Part shown: one piece after another, positions 26,328 through 33,927 of the stretch
How positions within the stretch are numbered: the stretch's first letter is position 1
Layout: every line of letters starts with the position of its first letter
Source: Verrucomicrobiota bacterium
GTDB taxonomy: Bacteria > Verrucomicrobiota > Kiritimatiellia > SS1-B-03-39 > UBA6053
Assembly: GCA_020831635.1 (NCBI GenBank)
Contig: JAFIGC010000003.1
Location: 33,080-97,079 of the forward strand
Reading direction: 5' to 3'
Length of the DNA: 64,000 nucleotides
The notes under the pieces: generated by a model
Database searches by the model: none
What the model was told of the DNA's origin: nothing
What the model saw: only the letters and a program-made list of their open reading frames with translations
Position numbers and translations under genes: made by a program

Positions 26328-27554
26328 ATGAAACGACAAGACAAGACAAAGGGGAACGTAATCGAATACAAGGGCGGAAAAATCCGCATTCGCCCCAATG
26401 GAAGCTTTGCCGCCGATCTTCATGTGGGGGGAGGAAAGCGGCGGCGCAAACAGTGTGACAACCTGGACGCGGCCAAGGCGTTCATCGACAAGGAACAGGC
26501 CGCGCGTGATAACCATGGGCTACTGGCCGTGGCATTGACCCCCAGGCAACTGCAAGAATGTGCGGACGCGATTCACCTATTGCAAGACGGCGGGCTTGAC
26601 GTTTCGCTTGTGACGGTTGCAAGTGAGTACCTCAGACGGAATCGACCGAATCAGATAAACTTGACCGTGGGGGAAGCATTCGAGCGGTACATGGACCATG
26701 TGAAACGCCGGGGCGGGAAGAAGAACCGCCCGGCCCGTCAACACACGCTTGACTCGAAACGGAAACGCCTTGGATCTTTTATCGAACTCTACGGGGAAAC
26801 CAATTTGCGAGACATCACCGAATCCGACGTACAGAACTGGATGGAATCGCTTGGGGAGGTACAGGAGCGGACAAGGTTCAATCGGAAATCCGAACTGCAA
26901 TCCTTTCTGAATGGCTGTCAGAAGTTTTTGGACATCGATTATGTGAATGATGTTTGCCGCGTGGAACAGCCCGGAGAGAACGAACAGCCCGCCGCAATCA
27001 TCACGCCGCAACATGCCGCCGGTATGATGAAGTGGCTGGAGGAAAATAAGGAGCCCAAATTCATTGCGGCCATGGCGTTAATGTTCTTCGGGGGAATCCG
27101 CCCCATGGAGATCCTCAGACACGACAACCCTTTGACGTGGGAGACCATCGACTTTGAGAAGGGGGAAATCTATGTTCCCGCCCCGACATCCAAAACCCGC
27201 ACACACCGCACCATTGAGATACAGAACAATCTCAAAGCGTGGTTGAAACGCTACCGAGGGGAAGGCCGCATAGGTCCGGTGGAAAGCTCTTTCCGCGCCG
27301 CCCGAACAAGTGCCTATCGCTCAGCCGGGCTGGATTCATGGCCCATGGACGCGGCCCGACATTCCTTTGCGACCTATGCGGGAATCATCTACGGATCACA
27401 CAAGGCCGCTTCATGGATGGGGCACGGCGGAACCCTTTATGTGTTTGACCAGCATTACAAGGGGCTGGGTACTCGCAAGGACGCTGAGGCATTTTTCAAG
27501 ATCACGCCCGCCCGCGCCGCCGGAAATCTTATCCGCATGGAGGCCACCGCGTGA
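26328..27554 (+). CDS. int: Tyrosine recombinase (integrase) of the element
   Basis: 408 residues from the ATG at 26328. The N-terminal 60 residues are basic with a strand-rich pattern (KGGKIRIRPNGSFAADL) like arm-binding domains; residues about 120-220 form the SAM-like core-binding domain. Catalytic residues can be placed: Arg in GGIRPMEILR, Lys in TSKTRTHR, Arg in DAARHSFATY (the usual His of HxxR is Asp), His in WMGHGG and the Tyr nucleophile in FDQHYKGL. It should catalyse integration at the tRNA-Met repeat next to which it lies. There is no ribosome site, consistent with a leaderless transcript. Confidence 0.93.
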   Translation: MKRQDKTKGNVIEYKGGKIRIRPNGSFAADLHVGGGKRRRKQCDNLDAAKAFIDKEQAARDNHGLLAVALTPRQLQECADAIHLLQDGGLDVSLVTVASEYLRRNRPNQINLTVGEAFERYMDHVKRRGGKKNRPARQHTLDSKRKRLGSFIELYGETNLRDITESDVQNWMESLGEVQERTRFNRKSELQSFLNGCQKFLDIDYVNDVCRVEQPGENEQPAAIITPQHAAGMMKWLEENKEPKFIAAMALMFFGGIRPMEILRHDNPLTWETIDFEKGEIYVPAPTSKTRTHRTIEIQNNLKAWLKRYRGEGRIGPVESSFRAARTSAYRSAGLDSWPMDAARHSFATYAGIIYGSHKAASWMGHGGTLYVFDQHYKGLGTRKDAEAFFKITPARAAGNLIRMEATA

Positions 27555-28111
27555 CCAACAAACAAAAAAGAGCGCTTGCCGAAAAAACCTTGCAGGATAA
27601 CGATGATTTATCGGATCGGTTTCTTGCCAATTTAACCGGCCTCAGTGCAGGCTTGTTTAAAAGTGTGAGGGCGGCGAAAGCTTCATCGGATGGATACCAC
27701 TCTACGTATCGAAAAGGGATGGACGGAAAAACCTACTCCGTCCCAGTTCCCCCGGCGGATCCGAATGTTCAAACAGATGCTTGCGGAATACCTATCCCGG
27801 AGCACGCCATGACGATTTTCAAGCGGCGGGGTGAGATTGCTGACATGCTGGCGAAGATTGAGGCAATCAGAAACAAGATCGAAATCGCGGACTCGCTGAA
27901 CGATCCGCTATTCAAACAATGCAGGACGGAGGGCCTACTTTTGGACATTTCCAAAGTTTACAGGCATATCAGAATCGCCTTACCCGAGCATGTTTGCCCT
28001 TGGTGCGGTGGAAAAGGGTGTTCCGACTGCCGGACCACGGGCATGGTAAGCCCGTATGTGTGGGGGATGGCCCCTGAGCAACTGAAAAAGGATCTTCTGA
28101 AAAGGGCGTGA
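27551..28111 (+). CDS. Element protein with C-terminal zinc-ribbon-like motif
   Basis: 186 residues starting with a GTG that overlaps the int stop (GTGA), so it is coupled to int. I do not recognise the family. Residues 90-140 are helical and charged; near residue 158 is CPWCGGKGCSDCRTTG, a C-x2-C/C-x2-C pattern like the DnaJ-type zinc repeat. It could be a regulator or an adaptor for integrase or replication, but this is only from position and motif. Confidence 0.6.
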   Translation: MTNKQKRALAEKTLQDNDDLSDRFLANLTGLSAGLFKSVRAAKASSDGYHSTYRKGMDGKTYSVPVPPADPNVQTDACGIPIPEHAMTIFKRRGEIADMLAKIEAIRNKIEIADSLNDPLFKQCRTEGLLLDISKVYRHIRIALPEHVCPWCGGKGCSDCRTTGMVSPYVWGMAPEQLKKDLLKRA

Positions 28112-28356
28112 CGTAGGGATAATAGCGGGATCATGGGTATGGGGCGAGTATGATGGGTCATGTTGGGAAGCGCGTAGAAACGGCGCGAAATTTGTGCACC
28201 TGAATGACATGCTGACAAAAATTGTATCTTTTTTCAGCCAATAAACACGGGGGTTTAGGTGACCGGATGCATAAATATACGCCATAACATTTGATCTTGT
28301 GGCCATCTCCGAAGGGCGCGGACAGTCCAAGCCCAAAAAAGAATGGAGAAACCGAA

Positions 28357-28578
28357 ATGATTCAAGCAAAAAATTCTTCAGCCCCAGTTGGCTGGCTTCG
28401 TGGTCTGGGTGAAATATCCGCTTATGGCGGAATCAGCAAGCGCACAGTTCAAAGATGGATCGTGTCCGGGAAACTGAAGGTCAAGTACCTCTCGCAAAAG
28501 AAAATCGTTTGCCGCCCCCAGGAAGTGGACAAGTGCATCGAGGCCGTTTCCCAGGACTTCGAAGTCCGCAACGCATGA
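28357..28578 (+). CDS. Excisionase-like helix-turn-helix protein
   Basis: 73 residues from the ATG at 28357 with GGAGAAACC before it. The middle reads GEISAYGGISKRTVQRWIVSGKLKVKYL, a MerR/excisionase-type winged helix (HTH_17-like). In integrative elements such small proteins act as recombination directionality factors or as regulators of the early genes. A 245-base gap separates it from the previous gene and probably holds its promoter. A longer in-frame start upstream lacks support. Confidence 0.7.
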   Translation: MIQAKNSSAPVGWLRGLGEISAYGGISKRTVQRWIVSGKLKVKYLSQKKIVCRPQEVDKCIEAVSQDFEVRNA

Positions 28579-28637
28579 GCACAAAAACGCCCCCGGTTCG
28601 ATGAAGCAAACGAAACCGGGGGCGGAAGGAAAACAAG

Positions 28638-28817
28638 ATGATTGATACCCCCAACGTATACAAAGTCAAGCGGAACCGATTCCGTTTAGAGAATTCCCCC
28701 CGCGTGATGGACGGTGCCGAAGCTTCCGCCCGGTTGCAATTCGATCACAGCATGACGGCCAAACGGGCCCGCCAAATCCTACGCAACGCCCCGGATTGGG
28801 TGGAGGCGAAGCCATGA
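28638..28817 (+). CDS. Small basic element protein
   Basis: 59 residues starting MIDTPNVYKVKRNRFRLENS and ending NAPDWVEAKP. It is basic and mostly helical in its second half (HSMTAKRARQILRNAP), with no family I recognise. Its stop overlaps the helicase start (ATGA), so it is probably translated and coupled to RepA production. AAGGAAAACAAG precedes the start. Confidence 0.55.
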   Translation: MIDTPNVYKVKRNRFRLENSPRVMDGAEASARLQFDHSMTAKRARQILRNAPDWVEAKP

Positions 28818-30097
28818 CGGAAGCTGTCCAATTGACCGGAGCTCAAGTCATATTGAACGACGCAGAGGCACGCTACGCGGTGAGGGCGGCTCGGAAATCC
28901 CACGGATTACCCCCCGACCCGTCTACCGTCGAGAGCGTGAAGGATGAATTCACCGAGGATGAAATCAGGAAGATGCAACACGCAATGGACGGTTGCACGC
29001 GGGAAAACGCTATCGAACGTCTGCGAGAGAAACAGGCGAAAAAACCAAAGCTTCACTTTTGCCACGCGCTGGACCTCATAGCGGACCGCACCCCGGTTGA
29101 TTGGCTTGTGAAGAATTACCTCCCCCGCCGGGGGCTGGCATATATCTATGGCCCGTCTGGAGGCGGCAAGACCTTCGCCGCCGTGGATATGTCCGCCGCA
29201 ATCGCCAAGGGTTGCAACTGGAGGGATTGCCGCGTCAAACAAAGCCCTGTTGCGATCCTTGCGGGTGAGGGCAACGCGGGATTGAAGCAACGCCTTGCGG
29301 CATGGGTGCAAACCTTCGGACCCGTCGAACAATTCCCGATCTTCGTTTCCAATACCGGGGGCATGATTGACACCTTCGAGGGGCTGGGAGAAGTTGAAGC
29401 CGCCCTTGACCAAATCACCCGGCCCGGACTTGTCATAGTGGACACTCAATCCCGATGGCAGAGCGGGGATGAATCTTCCACGAGGGACGCGGCGGCATTT
29501 GTCCGCAATCTGGACGCAATCCGGGACAAGTACAACTGTCTTGTCGTTGTCGTTCACCACACCACCAAGGCGGACTTTTCCACGCTTCGGGGGAGCGGTG
29601 CATATTTGGGAGCGGCTGACGCGGTTTTCCTTGCCACCCCCAGCGAAATCGGAGGCGTGAAGCGGATCACTCTATCTTGTCAGAAGATGAAAGAGGCCGT
29701 CGAACCGCCGCCCCTGCAATGGGAATTCGATAGCGTCATTCTGGAGGGCTGGCAGACTGAGGACGGGGAAGAGGTAACGTCCGCAATCCTTCGACCCTGC
29801 GACCTCACAAAGGACACCCAAGGCCGCCCGGCAAAAGACATCCCCCCGGAAATCGCCGTCGAGGTTGTCAGGGAGTACCCAGGAGCATCACAGAATGAGC
29901 TTGCGGACCTTTTGGCGGAGCGGGCAACCGACTTTCTAAAGCGCAAGGTTGGCAAAGACACCGCCCGCCGTTTGCTTGTGAAGCTGGCCACCATCGAACC
30001 CGCCCGGCTGATTCGCATTGAGGACGGGAAACGCATCACTTACCGCCTCACTGCGCTGGAAGCATCGCAAAAAGCCAAGCCGGGGGAGTTGATATGA
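28814..30097 (+). CDS. repA: RepA-like AAA ATPase (replicative helicase)
   Basis: 427 residues from the ATG at 28814. The core is a RecA-fold ATPase of the AAA_25/RepA group: Walker A GPSGGGKT near residue 118, Walker B LVIVDTQSRW near 205, and VVVVHHTTKA near 240 in the sensor position, followed by SGAYLGAADAV. The C-terminal 90 residues (ELADLLAERATDF onward) form a winged-helix-like tail. Plasmid RepA of RSF1010 and related element helicases unwind DNA from iteron origins; the adjacent repeat array fits that role. Confidence 0.82.
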   Translation: MTEAVQLTGAQVILNDAEARYAVRAARKSHGLPPDPSTVESVKDEFTEDEIRKMQHAMDGCTRENAIERLREKQAKKPKLHFCHALDLIADRTPVDWLVKNYLPRRGLAYIYGPSGGGKTFAAVDMSAAIAKGCNWRDCRVKQSPVAILAGEGNAGLKQRLAAWVQTFGPVEQFPIFVSNTGGMIDTFEGLGEVEAALDQITRPGLVIVDTQSRWQSGDESSTRDAAAFVRNLDAIRDKYNCLVVVVHHTTKADFSTLRGSGAYLGAADAVFLATPSEIGGVKRITLSCQKMKEAVEPPPLQWEFDSVILEGWQTEDGEEVTSAILRPCDLTKDTQGRPAKDIPPEIAVEVVREYPGASQNELADLLAERATDFLKRKVGKDTARRLLVKLATIEPARLIRIEDGKRITYRLTALEASQKAKPGELI

Positions 30098-30121
30098 ATT
30101 TAACCTTTTCAAGTGAATTAG

Positions 30122-30370
30122 CTTTGCAAAACCCTTTTGCAAAATACCCCCATCTGCAAAGGACTTTTGCAAAGGTCAAAAGCTTTGCAAAACCCTTTTG
30201 CAAAGGTGAGTGTGAAAACAGCGACAAAAGACAATATTTGCAAGGGTTTGCGCTTTGGCAAAACCCTTTTGCAAAACCTTTTGCTAAACTCTCGAAACCC
30301 TTATTTTTTGCACTTTGGCAAAACTCCCCCCCTGTCTATAAGACAGGGGTTTTGCAAAGGTGCAAAAGGG
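30122..30370. repeat. Iteron-like TTTTGCAAA array, putative origin of replication
   Basis: Within 250 bases the core TTTTGCAAA or close variants (TTTGCAAA, TTTGGCAAAA, TTTTGCTAAA, ATTTGCAAG) recurs about 13 times, often as ACCCTTTTGCAAA units. The core is nearly palindromic. The local sequence is richer in A and T than its surroundings and lies directly between helicase and primase genes. A frame through it (from 30094) would encode a peptide with repeated NPFAK and FALWQN; I take this as a by-product of the DNA repeats. Confidence 0.7.
30329..30349 (+). terminator. Perfect hairpin with T run inside the origin region
   Basis: CCCCTGTCT and AGACAGGGG form a perfect 9-bp stem with a 3-base loop, followed by TTTTGC. 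It may terminate the repA transcript or serve as a structural part of the origin, such as a single-strand initiation site. It lies 32 bases before the primase start. Confidence 0.5.
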
Positions 30371-30380
30371 CGGGGGCTGT

Positions 30381-31691
30381 ATGAGTGCGGAATCTCAATA
30401 CCATGACGCGCTGAGCAGATGGCCCGGAGCCGGGAGCGGCGTACACAGCCACCTCATGCGGATTGCCAACCTTGCCGCGCTCGCGAACGTCCCCCCCAAC
30501 GAGGCGGAAGCGGCAATCATCGCCACCATGCCCCGCGCCCCATCGCCTTCGTCTGAGATCACCGACGCGCTACGCAAGGCCTACGCGGAAGCGGGATGCG
30601 GGGATCCAACCATGGCCACCCTCACCCCCGAACAAAAGCGGCGGCTGAGGGAGCGGAGGGAGGCTGAGCGCGAAGCCCAGGAGAAGCAAGGGCGGAAGAT
30701 GGCCGTCGAGGCGGTGCGCAAGCTGGCCGGCGGCAAGATGTCGTTGTCAGAGCTGGCCGCCCTTTCACCCGTGGACGTGGGGGAGGCCACCGACGCGGCA
30801 CGGCAACGGCGCAATGCCGGGTTGATGCTTGAGACTCTCCACGGCCCGGACGCGCTTGTCTATGCAGGGAACGCCGGAGGAGGCCGGGAAAGCATGGCCG
30901 CCGTAGAGGATTGGCAACGCCGCTTTGATGACTTCCAGCCGCCGCCGCTTCACGTTGTCAATCCGTTCACCGGAAAACCCGGCCCGAAAAAATCAGGCGG
31001 CGAATCTTACCGGGCTGATTCATGCATCGCCCGACATGCATATGCGCTCTATGAATGTGACATCCCGGAAATCGACATCGAGACACAGGCCGCTTTCATC
31101 GCGTCGAGGATTCGCGCCGGATGGCCGATTGTCTCCGTAGTGTGGTCTGCGTCGAAATCACTCCATGCGCTTCTGAGAGTCGATTGCAGGGACGCGGCGC
31201 AATGGCAAGCCGATGTCAGGGAATCGCTTTTCCCGGTATTGGAGGAACTGGGGGCGGATCGAACATGCTCGAATCCTTCCCGATTGTCGAGGATGCCGGG
31301 ACATTTCAGAGCGGACAAAGGGAATCTTCAATCCCTTGTTTACCTCAATCCCGAACACGGCCACCGCGCCACGGCCACCACGGCCACCGACACGCCACCC
31401 GCGCCCGAATCAATCACCGCGTTCATCGAGGCGCATCGCTTCACCCTGCTACCCGTTCAATGCTTCGACATGGCTTTGTCAGTGCGGTTGACAGTGACCA
31501 CGGCCACCGCCGCCCAGGTACGCAACCGATTACAGGCGCAAGGCCGGGTGAAAATCTTCACGGACCCGGACAGAGCGGAGCGGGTTGCGATAGCTGGCAA
31601 CGCCACAAAAACCACTTTTTCGGCAACCGCCGCGCGTTGCGACGGCCCGAAAGAACCCAGCCCCAGGGGCACAAGGAGAATAAGAAAATGA
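30381..31691 (+). CDS. AEP-type primase-like protein
   Basis: 436 residues from the ATG at 30381. The N-terminal 60 residues resemble a PriCT-like helical segment, followed by a Glu/Arg-rich helix. Residues about 205-320 look like a small archaeo-eukaryotic primase domain as found in phages and plasmids: an acidic ECDIPEID in the catalytic position, WSASKSLHALLRVD with the conserved Ser-Lys-Ser-His, and SNPSRLSRMPGHF. Such enzymes make primers for element replication. The catalytic acidic residues should be checked by structure prediction. It overlaps the next gene by four bases. Confidence 0.6.
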   Translation: MSAESQYHDALSRWPGAGSGVHSHLMRIANLAALANVPPNEAEAAIIATMPRAPSPSSEITDALRKAYAEAGCGDPTMATLTPEQKRRLRERREAEREAQEKQGRKMAVEAVRKLAGGKMSLSELAALSPVDVGEATDAARQRRNAGLMLETLHGPDALVYAGNAGGGRESMAAVEDWQRRFDDFQPPPLHVVNPFTGKPGPKKSGGESYRADSCIARHAYALYECDIPEIDIETQAAFIASRIRAGWPIVSVVWSASKSLHALLRVDCRDAAQWQADVRESLFPVLEELGADRTCSNPSRLSRMPGHFRADKGNLQSLVYLNPEHGHRATATTATDTPPAPESITAFIEAHRFTLLPVQCFDMALSVRLTVTTATAAQVRNRLQAQGRVKIFTDPDRAERVAIAGNATKTTFSATAARCDGPKEPSPRGTRRIRK

Positions 31692-32191
31692 AAATCAGAC
31701 CTAAAAACCCGCTTCACATCGGGATCATTCCGGAATTCAGTACGGAACTTACAGACGCTATCGAGGCGTTCAATCTCTCGATTGACGAACTCTACACCGA
31801 ACGCGACACCGCGATCGAGGACTTTCAAGCCGCCCTCAAACGTGCGTCGCATGGAACCAGCACGGATCTGGAGGCCGACCTTTCCGCGCTACGTGAACAT
31901 CCGTTTGTCATGCTGGAAATTGCCACCCGTGAAATCGTGTTGCTGACTGAGCGGCGGGAATTCGCCGATCAAGTGCAGGCCGTCGATGAAACGGCGTACA
32001 ACATCAACTTCACCCGGCACACAATTCGAGATATACCCGTTAATGCTCGCGACCTTCACCCGGCGGAAGTCCGCTTTGAAGGGCTAAAATCGTACGTGAA
32101 AGGAGAGGTGCACCGACTCGGACTCGGTTCCCGAATCTGGGTACAGGATGTGGGCGCCGACGGTTACACCGGACACGGAGCGAGGCACTAA
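31688..32191 (+). CDS. Coiled-coil element protein A
   Basis: 167 residues, start overlapping the primase stop (ATGA). The middle is helical and acidic (LTDAIEAFNLSIDELYTERD, then DLEADLSALREHPFV and ELADQVQAVDE-like heptads). It is related in layout and sequence to the protein two genes downstream (32358-32963): both have an ER-dominated helix, an (S/T)DLxxDLxA block, an alternating strand-like segment and a FA(D/E)xV helix. The function is unknown; no transmembrane or signal segment is seen. Confidence 0.55.
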   Translation: MKIRPKNPLHIGIIPEFSTELTDAIEAFNLSIDELYTERDTAIEDFQAALKRASHGTSTDLEADLSALREHPFVMLEIATREIVLLTERREFADQVQAVDETAYNINFTRHTIRDIPVNARDLHPAEVRFEGLKSYVKGEVHRLGLGSRIWVQDVGADGYTGHGARH

Positions 32192-32193
32192 TC

Positions 32194-32361
32194 ATGGATA
32201 ACCTCAACCTGACCGAACAAATTGAAAGCGAAGTCGAACAGAGACTCGCTGAGGAAAGAGCCGCCATCAAATCCGAGGTGCGGAAAGAAATCCTCCAGGA
32301 ACTCAAGTCTGAGCTTCCCGCCGATGTCCTTGCCATGATTGCGAAAGGCGGTGAATCATGA
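32194..32361 (+). CDS. Small coiled-coil element protein
   Basis: 55 residues starting MDNLNLTEQIESEVEQRLAE, almost entirely one charged amphipathic helix (EQRLAEERAAIKSEVRKE) with a short Gly-Gly-Glu-Ser end. It begins two bases after the previous stop and overlaps the next gene by four. The heptad pattern suggests a parallel coiled coil. It lies between the two related proteins A and B and may bind them. Confidence 0.5.
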   Translation: MDNLNLTEQIESEVEQRLAEERAAIKSEVRKEILQELKSELPADVLAMIAKGGES

Positions 32362-32963
32362 ACCCGCTCGAAATGCAAATACACCCCCACTACCCGGAAG
32401 CCCTCAAAAGCAAGCAGGGTATGTGGAATGACCAATTCAAATCGCTTGAATCCGAACGTCAAGCGATTGCGGCCGCCGCCCGGAAGGCTGTCAGCCGTCT
32501 GGCTTCGGGGGACGTGTCCGACCTCACCAATGATCTGGAGGCCATGAACGCCCATCGCGGCGCGTCTCTTCGTCTTGACGCGGAGGAACTCGCCTTGATG
32601 ATCCAACGCGGAACCTTTGCGGAGGCCGTCGAAAGTGCCGACCGGGAGGAGATCACCCGCCTGCATAACTTCATCCAAAGCCGTGAAACGGATCTGCGGA
32701 AGAAACATGCGGACCTTCCACCGGAGGCCGTCGAGGTGATTGTGAAGCAGGACGCGGAGACCATTGCCGCGCATCGGCAAGTCTCGATGCTGAACGGGGC
32801 GGATACCCACCGCCGGAATTTTGTTTCCGGTCCGCATGGTGACACCCACCCGGCCAAACTCCGACCGGAGGCCCTGCGTAAGCGGATCATCCAAAGCGCA
32901 TCGGACCTGTTCGAGGATGAACGCCGGATGAAACGCGAATCCGAACAACGGCGGGAGTTATGA
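32358..32963 (+). CDS. Coiled-coil element protein B (paralogue of A)
   Basis: 201 residues, coupled at both ends by ATGA overlaps. The first 130 residues align by eye with protein A: ESERQAIAAAARKAVSRLAS, DLTNDLEAMNAHRG, then FAEAVESADREE. It has an additional basic C-terminal part (TDLRKKHADLPPEAVEVIV, and a final RRMKRESEQRREL). The tail position just before a small-terminase-like gene recalls scaffolding or minor structural proteins of phages, but no motif proves this. Confidence 0.55.
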   Translation: MNPLEMQIHPHYPEALKSKQGMWNDQFKSLESERQAIAAAARKAVSRLASGDVSDLTNDLEAMNAHRGASLRLDAEELALMIQRGTFAEAVESADREEITRLHNFIQSRETDLRKKHADLPPEAVEVIVKQDAETIAAHRQVSMLNGADTHRRNFVSGPHGDTHPAKLRPEALRKRIIQSASDLFEDERRMKRESEQRREL

Positions 32964-33352
32964 GCCCCGCCGCTGGCAGGAATCGGCAGGATTTGGCAGG
33001 CTTCACCGCCCCCCAGCGGAAAGCCGCCGCCGCCCTTGCCGCCGCCCCTTCCATCTCCCAGGCCGCACGCTCTTGCGGTCTGGGAGAGCGGACCCTACGC
33101 CGCTACGCCACCGACCCGGCTTTCAACAACTACGTGGAGACCCTGCGAACGGAAGCGACGGACGGAGCCTTGCGCCGTCTCACCTTGTCATTGTCGGGAG
33201 CGGTTGCCGCCCTGGAAGAATTGCTTTCCGATGAATCGGGGGTGCTGCGCCGACAGGCCGCTGCGGATCTGCTGCGCTTCGGATTGCAGGCCGCTGAAAT
33301 GCGGACAATCACACAGCGGATTGACGAACTCGAAAGGAGGCTTGCCGAATGA
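32960..33352 (+). CDS. Small-terminase-like HTH protein
   Basis: 130 residues, start overlapping the previous stop. Residues 15-50 are a homeodomain-like HTH (PSISQAARSCGLGERTLRRYATDPAF). The remainder is a long helix pair with SGAVAALEELLSDESGVLRRQAAADLL, the arrangement seen in many phage small terminase subunits and phBC6A51-type HTH proteins. Small terminases select DNA for packaging. There is no large terminase in the element; satellites of the PICI class carry only the small subunit. A plain transcription regulator is the alternative. Confidence 0.55.
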   Translation: MSPAAGRNRQDLAGFTAPQRKAAAALAAAPSISQAARSCGLGERTLRRYATDPAFNNYVETLRTEATDGALRRLTLSLSGAVAALEELLSDESGVLRRQAAADLLRFGLQAAEMRTITQRIDELERRLAE

Positions 33353-33690
33353 GAACCCACCTTGCCCGACTGCGAAAACTTGAGGCCGTGACCGCCCCCC
33401 CGGAACTCGACGAGAGGGAGGCCCGCCTGCTGACCGATGCCATAACGACGGCTGAACTCAAGGAGATTTGCAGCGACGATCCCGACGACGACGAAGACGA
33501 TCCCGAAATTCAACGCGAACTTTCGCGCCTCGAGTCGGGACCGGACTTTGAACGGCGAACTGCTGAAGCCGTGTTTGAGGGGCGGCCCGATCTGGAAGCC
33601 AAGGCCCGCGCCCGTGTGGCGGCATGGCGGGATGCCGGGTGCCCTGGCTGGATATGGGACTGGGTCAAGAGAAACCCGGATTCCGATTGA
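33349..33690 (+). CDS. Acidic element protein of unknown function
   Basis: 113 residues, ATG overlapping the previous stop. It has a helical start (LARLRKLEAV), a strongly acidic patch (DDPDDDEDDPE near residue 45) and a final GCPGWIWDWVKRNPDSD. I recognise no family. As the last gene before a strong terminator it belongs to the same operon as the HTH protein. Confidence 0.55.
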   Translation: MRTHLARLRKLEAVTAPPELDEREARLLTDAITTAELKEICSDDPDDDEDDPEIQRELSRLESGPDFERRTAEAVFEGRPDLEAKARARVAAWRDAGCPGWIWDWVKRNPDSD

Positions 33691-33716
33691 GGTGTCCAAC
33701 GTGGACAACTGAACCC

Positions 33717-33745
33717 GCCCCGCTGGACACCCAGCGGGGCTTTTT
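33717..33745 (+). terminator. Terminator of the element operon
   Basis: A perfect 10-bp stem GCCCCGCTGG / CCAGCGGGGC with loop ACAC is followed by five T. It lies 27 bases after the last element gene. Confidence 0.9.
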
Positions 33746-33785
33746 CGTGTCCAGGGATCACCGCCGGGAAGGCACTGGACCGGAC

Positions 33786-33814
33786 TTGACGAAAGTTGAC
33801 GGAAAAAACGTCAA
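33786..33814. promoter_or_regulatory. Integrase arm-type sites (right)
   Basis: 33786-33801 repeats the 16 bases found at the left end (two TTGACG units, 10-base period), and an inverted third unit CGTCAA lies at 33809-33814. The pairing of identical short sites near both ends of the element fits integrase or excisionase binding. Confidence 0.55.
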
Positions 33815-33899
33815 ATCATGGCGTTTTGTGGCGTTATAAATCAAAAACCCGTTTGGGCATGGATTCACGAAAACCCAATGAAATAGCCTGTAAAACCAA

Positions 33900-33925
33900 T
33901 AAAAAAGCCCCTTCGAAGAGGGGCT
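33900..33925 (-). terminator. Element-borne terminator behind the intact tRNA-Met
   Basis: On the minus strand AGCCCC (33925-33920) pairs with GGGGCT (33911-33906) across an 8-base loop TCTTCGAA, followed by a T-rich stretch. It stands seven bases after the tRNA 3' end and replaces the original terminator that insertion moved 7.7 kb away. Confidence 0.8.
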
Positions 33926-33927
33926 GG

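Noticed and set aside
28112..28356. Possible second origin or regulatory RNA between the zinc-finger and HTH genes of the element
   Set aside because: Short GATGGGTCATG-like repetitions are present but too irregular to call; I regard it only as a probable promoter region.
30094..30384. A 96-codon open frame with repeated NPFAK and FALWQN peptides
   Set aside because: It coincides exactly with the TTTTGCAAA DNA repeats, which by themselves generate the peptide repeats; there is no ribosome site of its own and the frame includes a strong hairpin. I treat the region as a likely origin.
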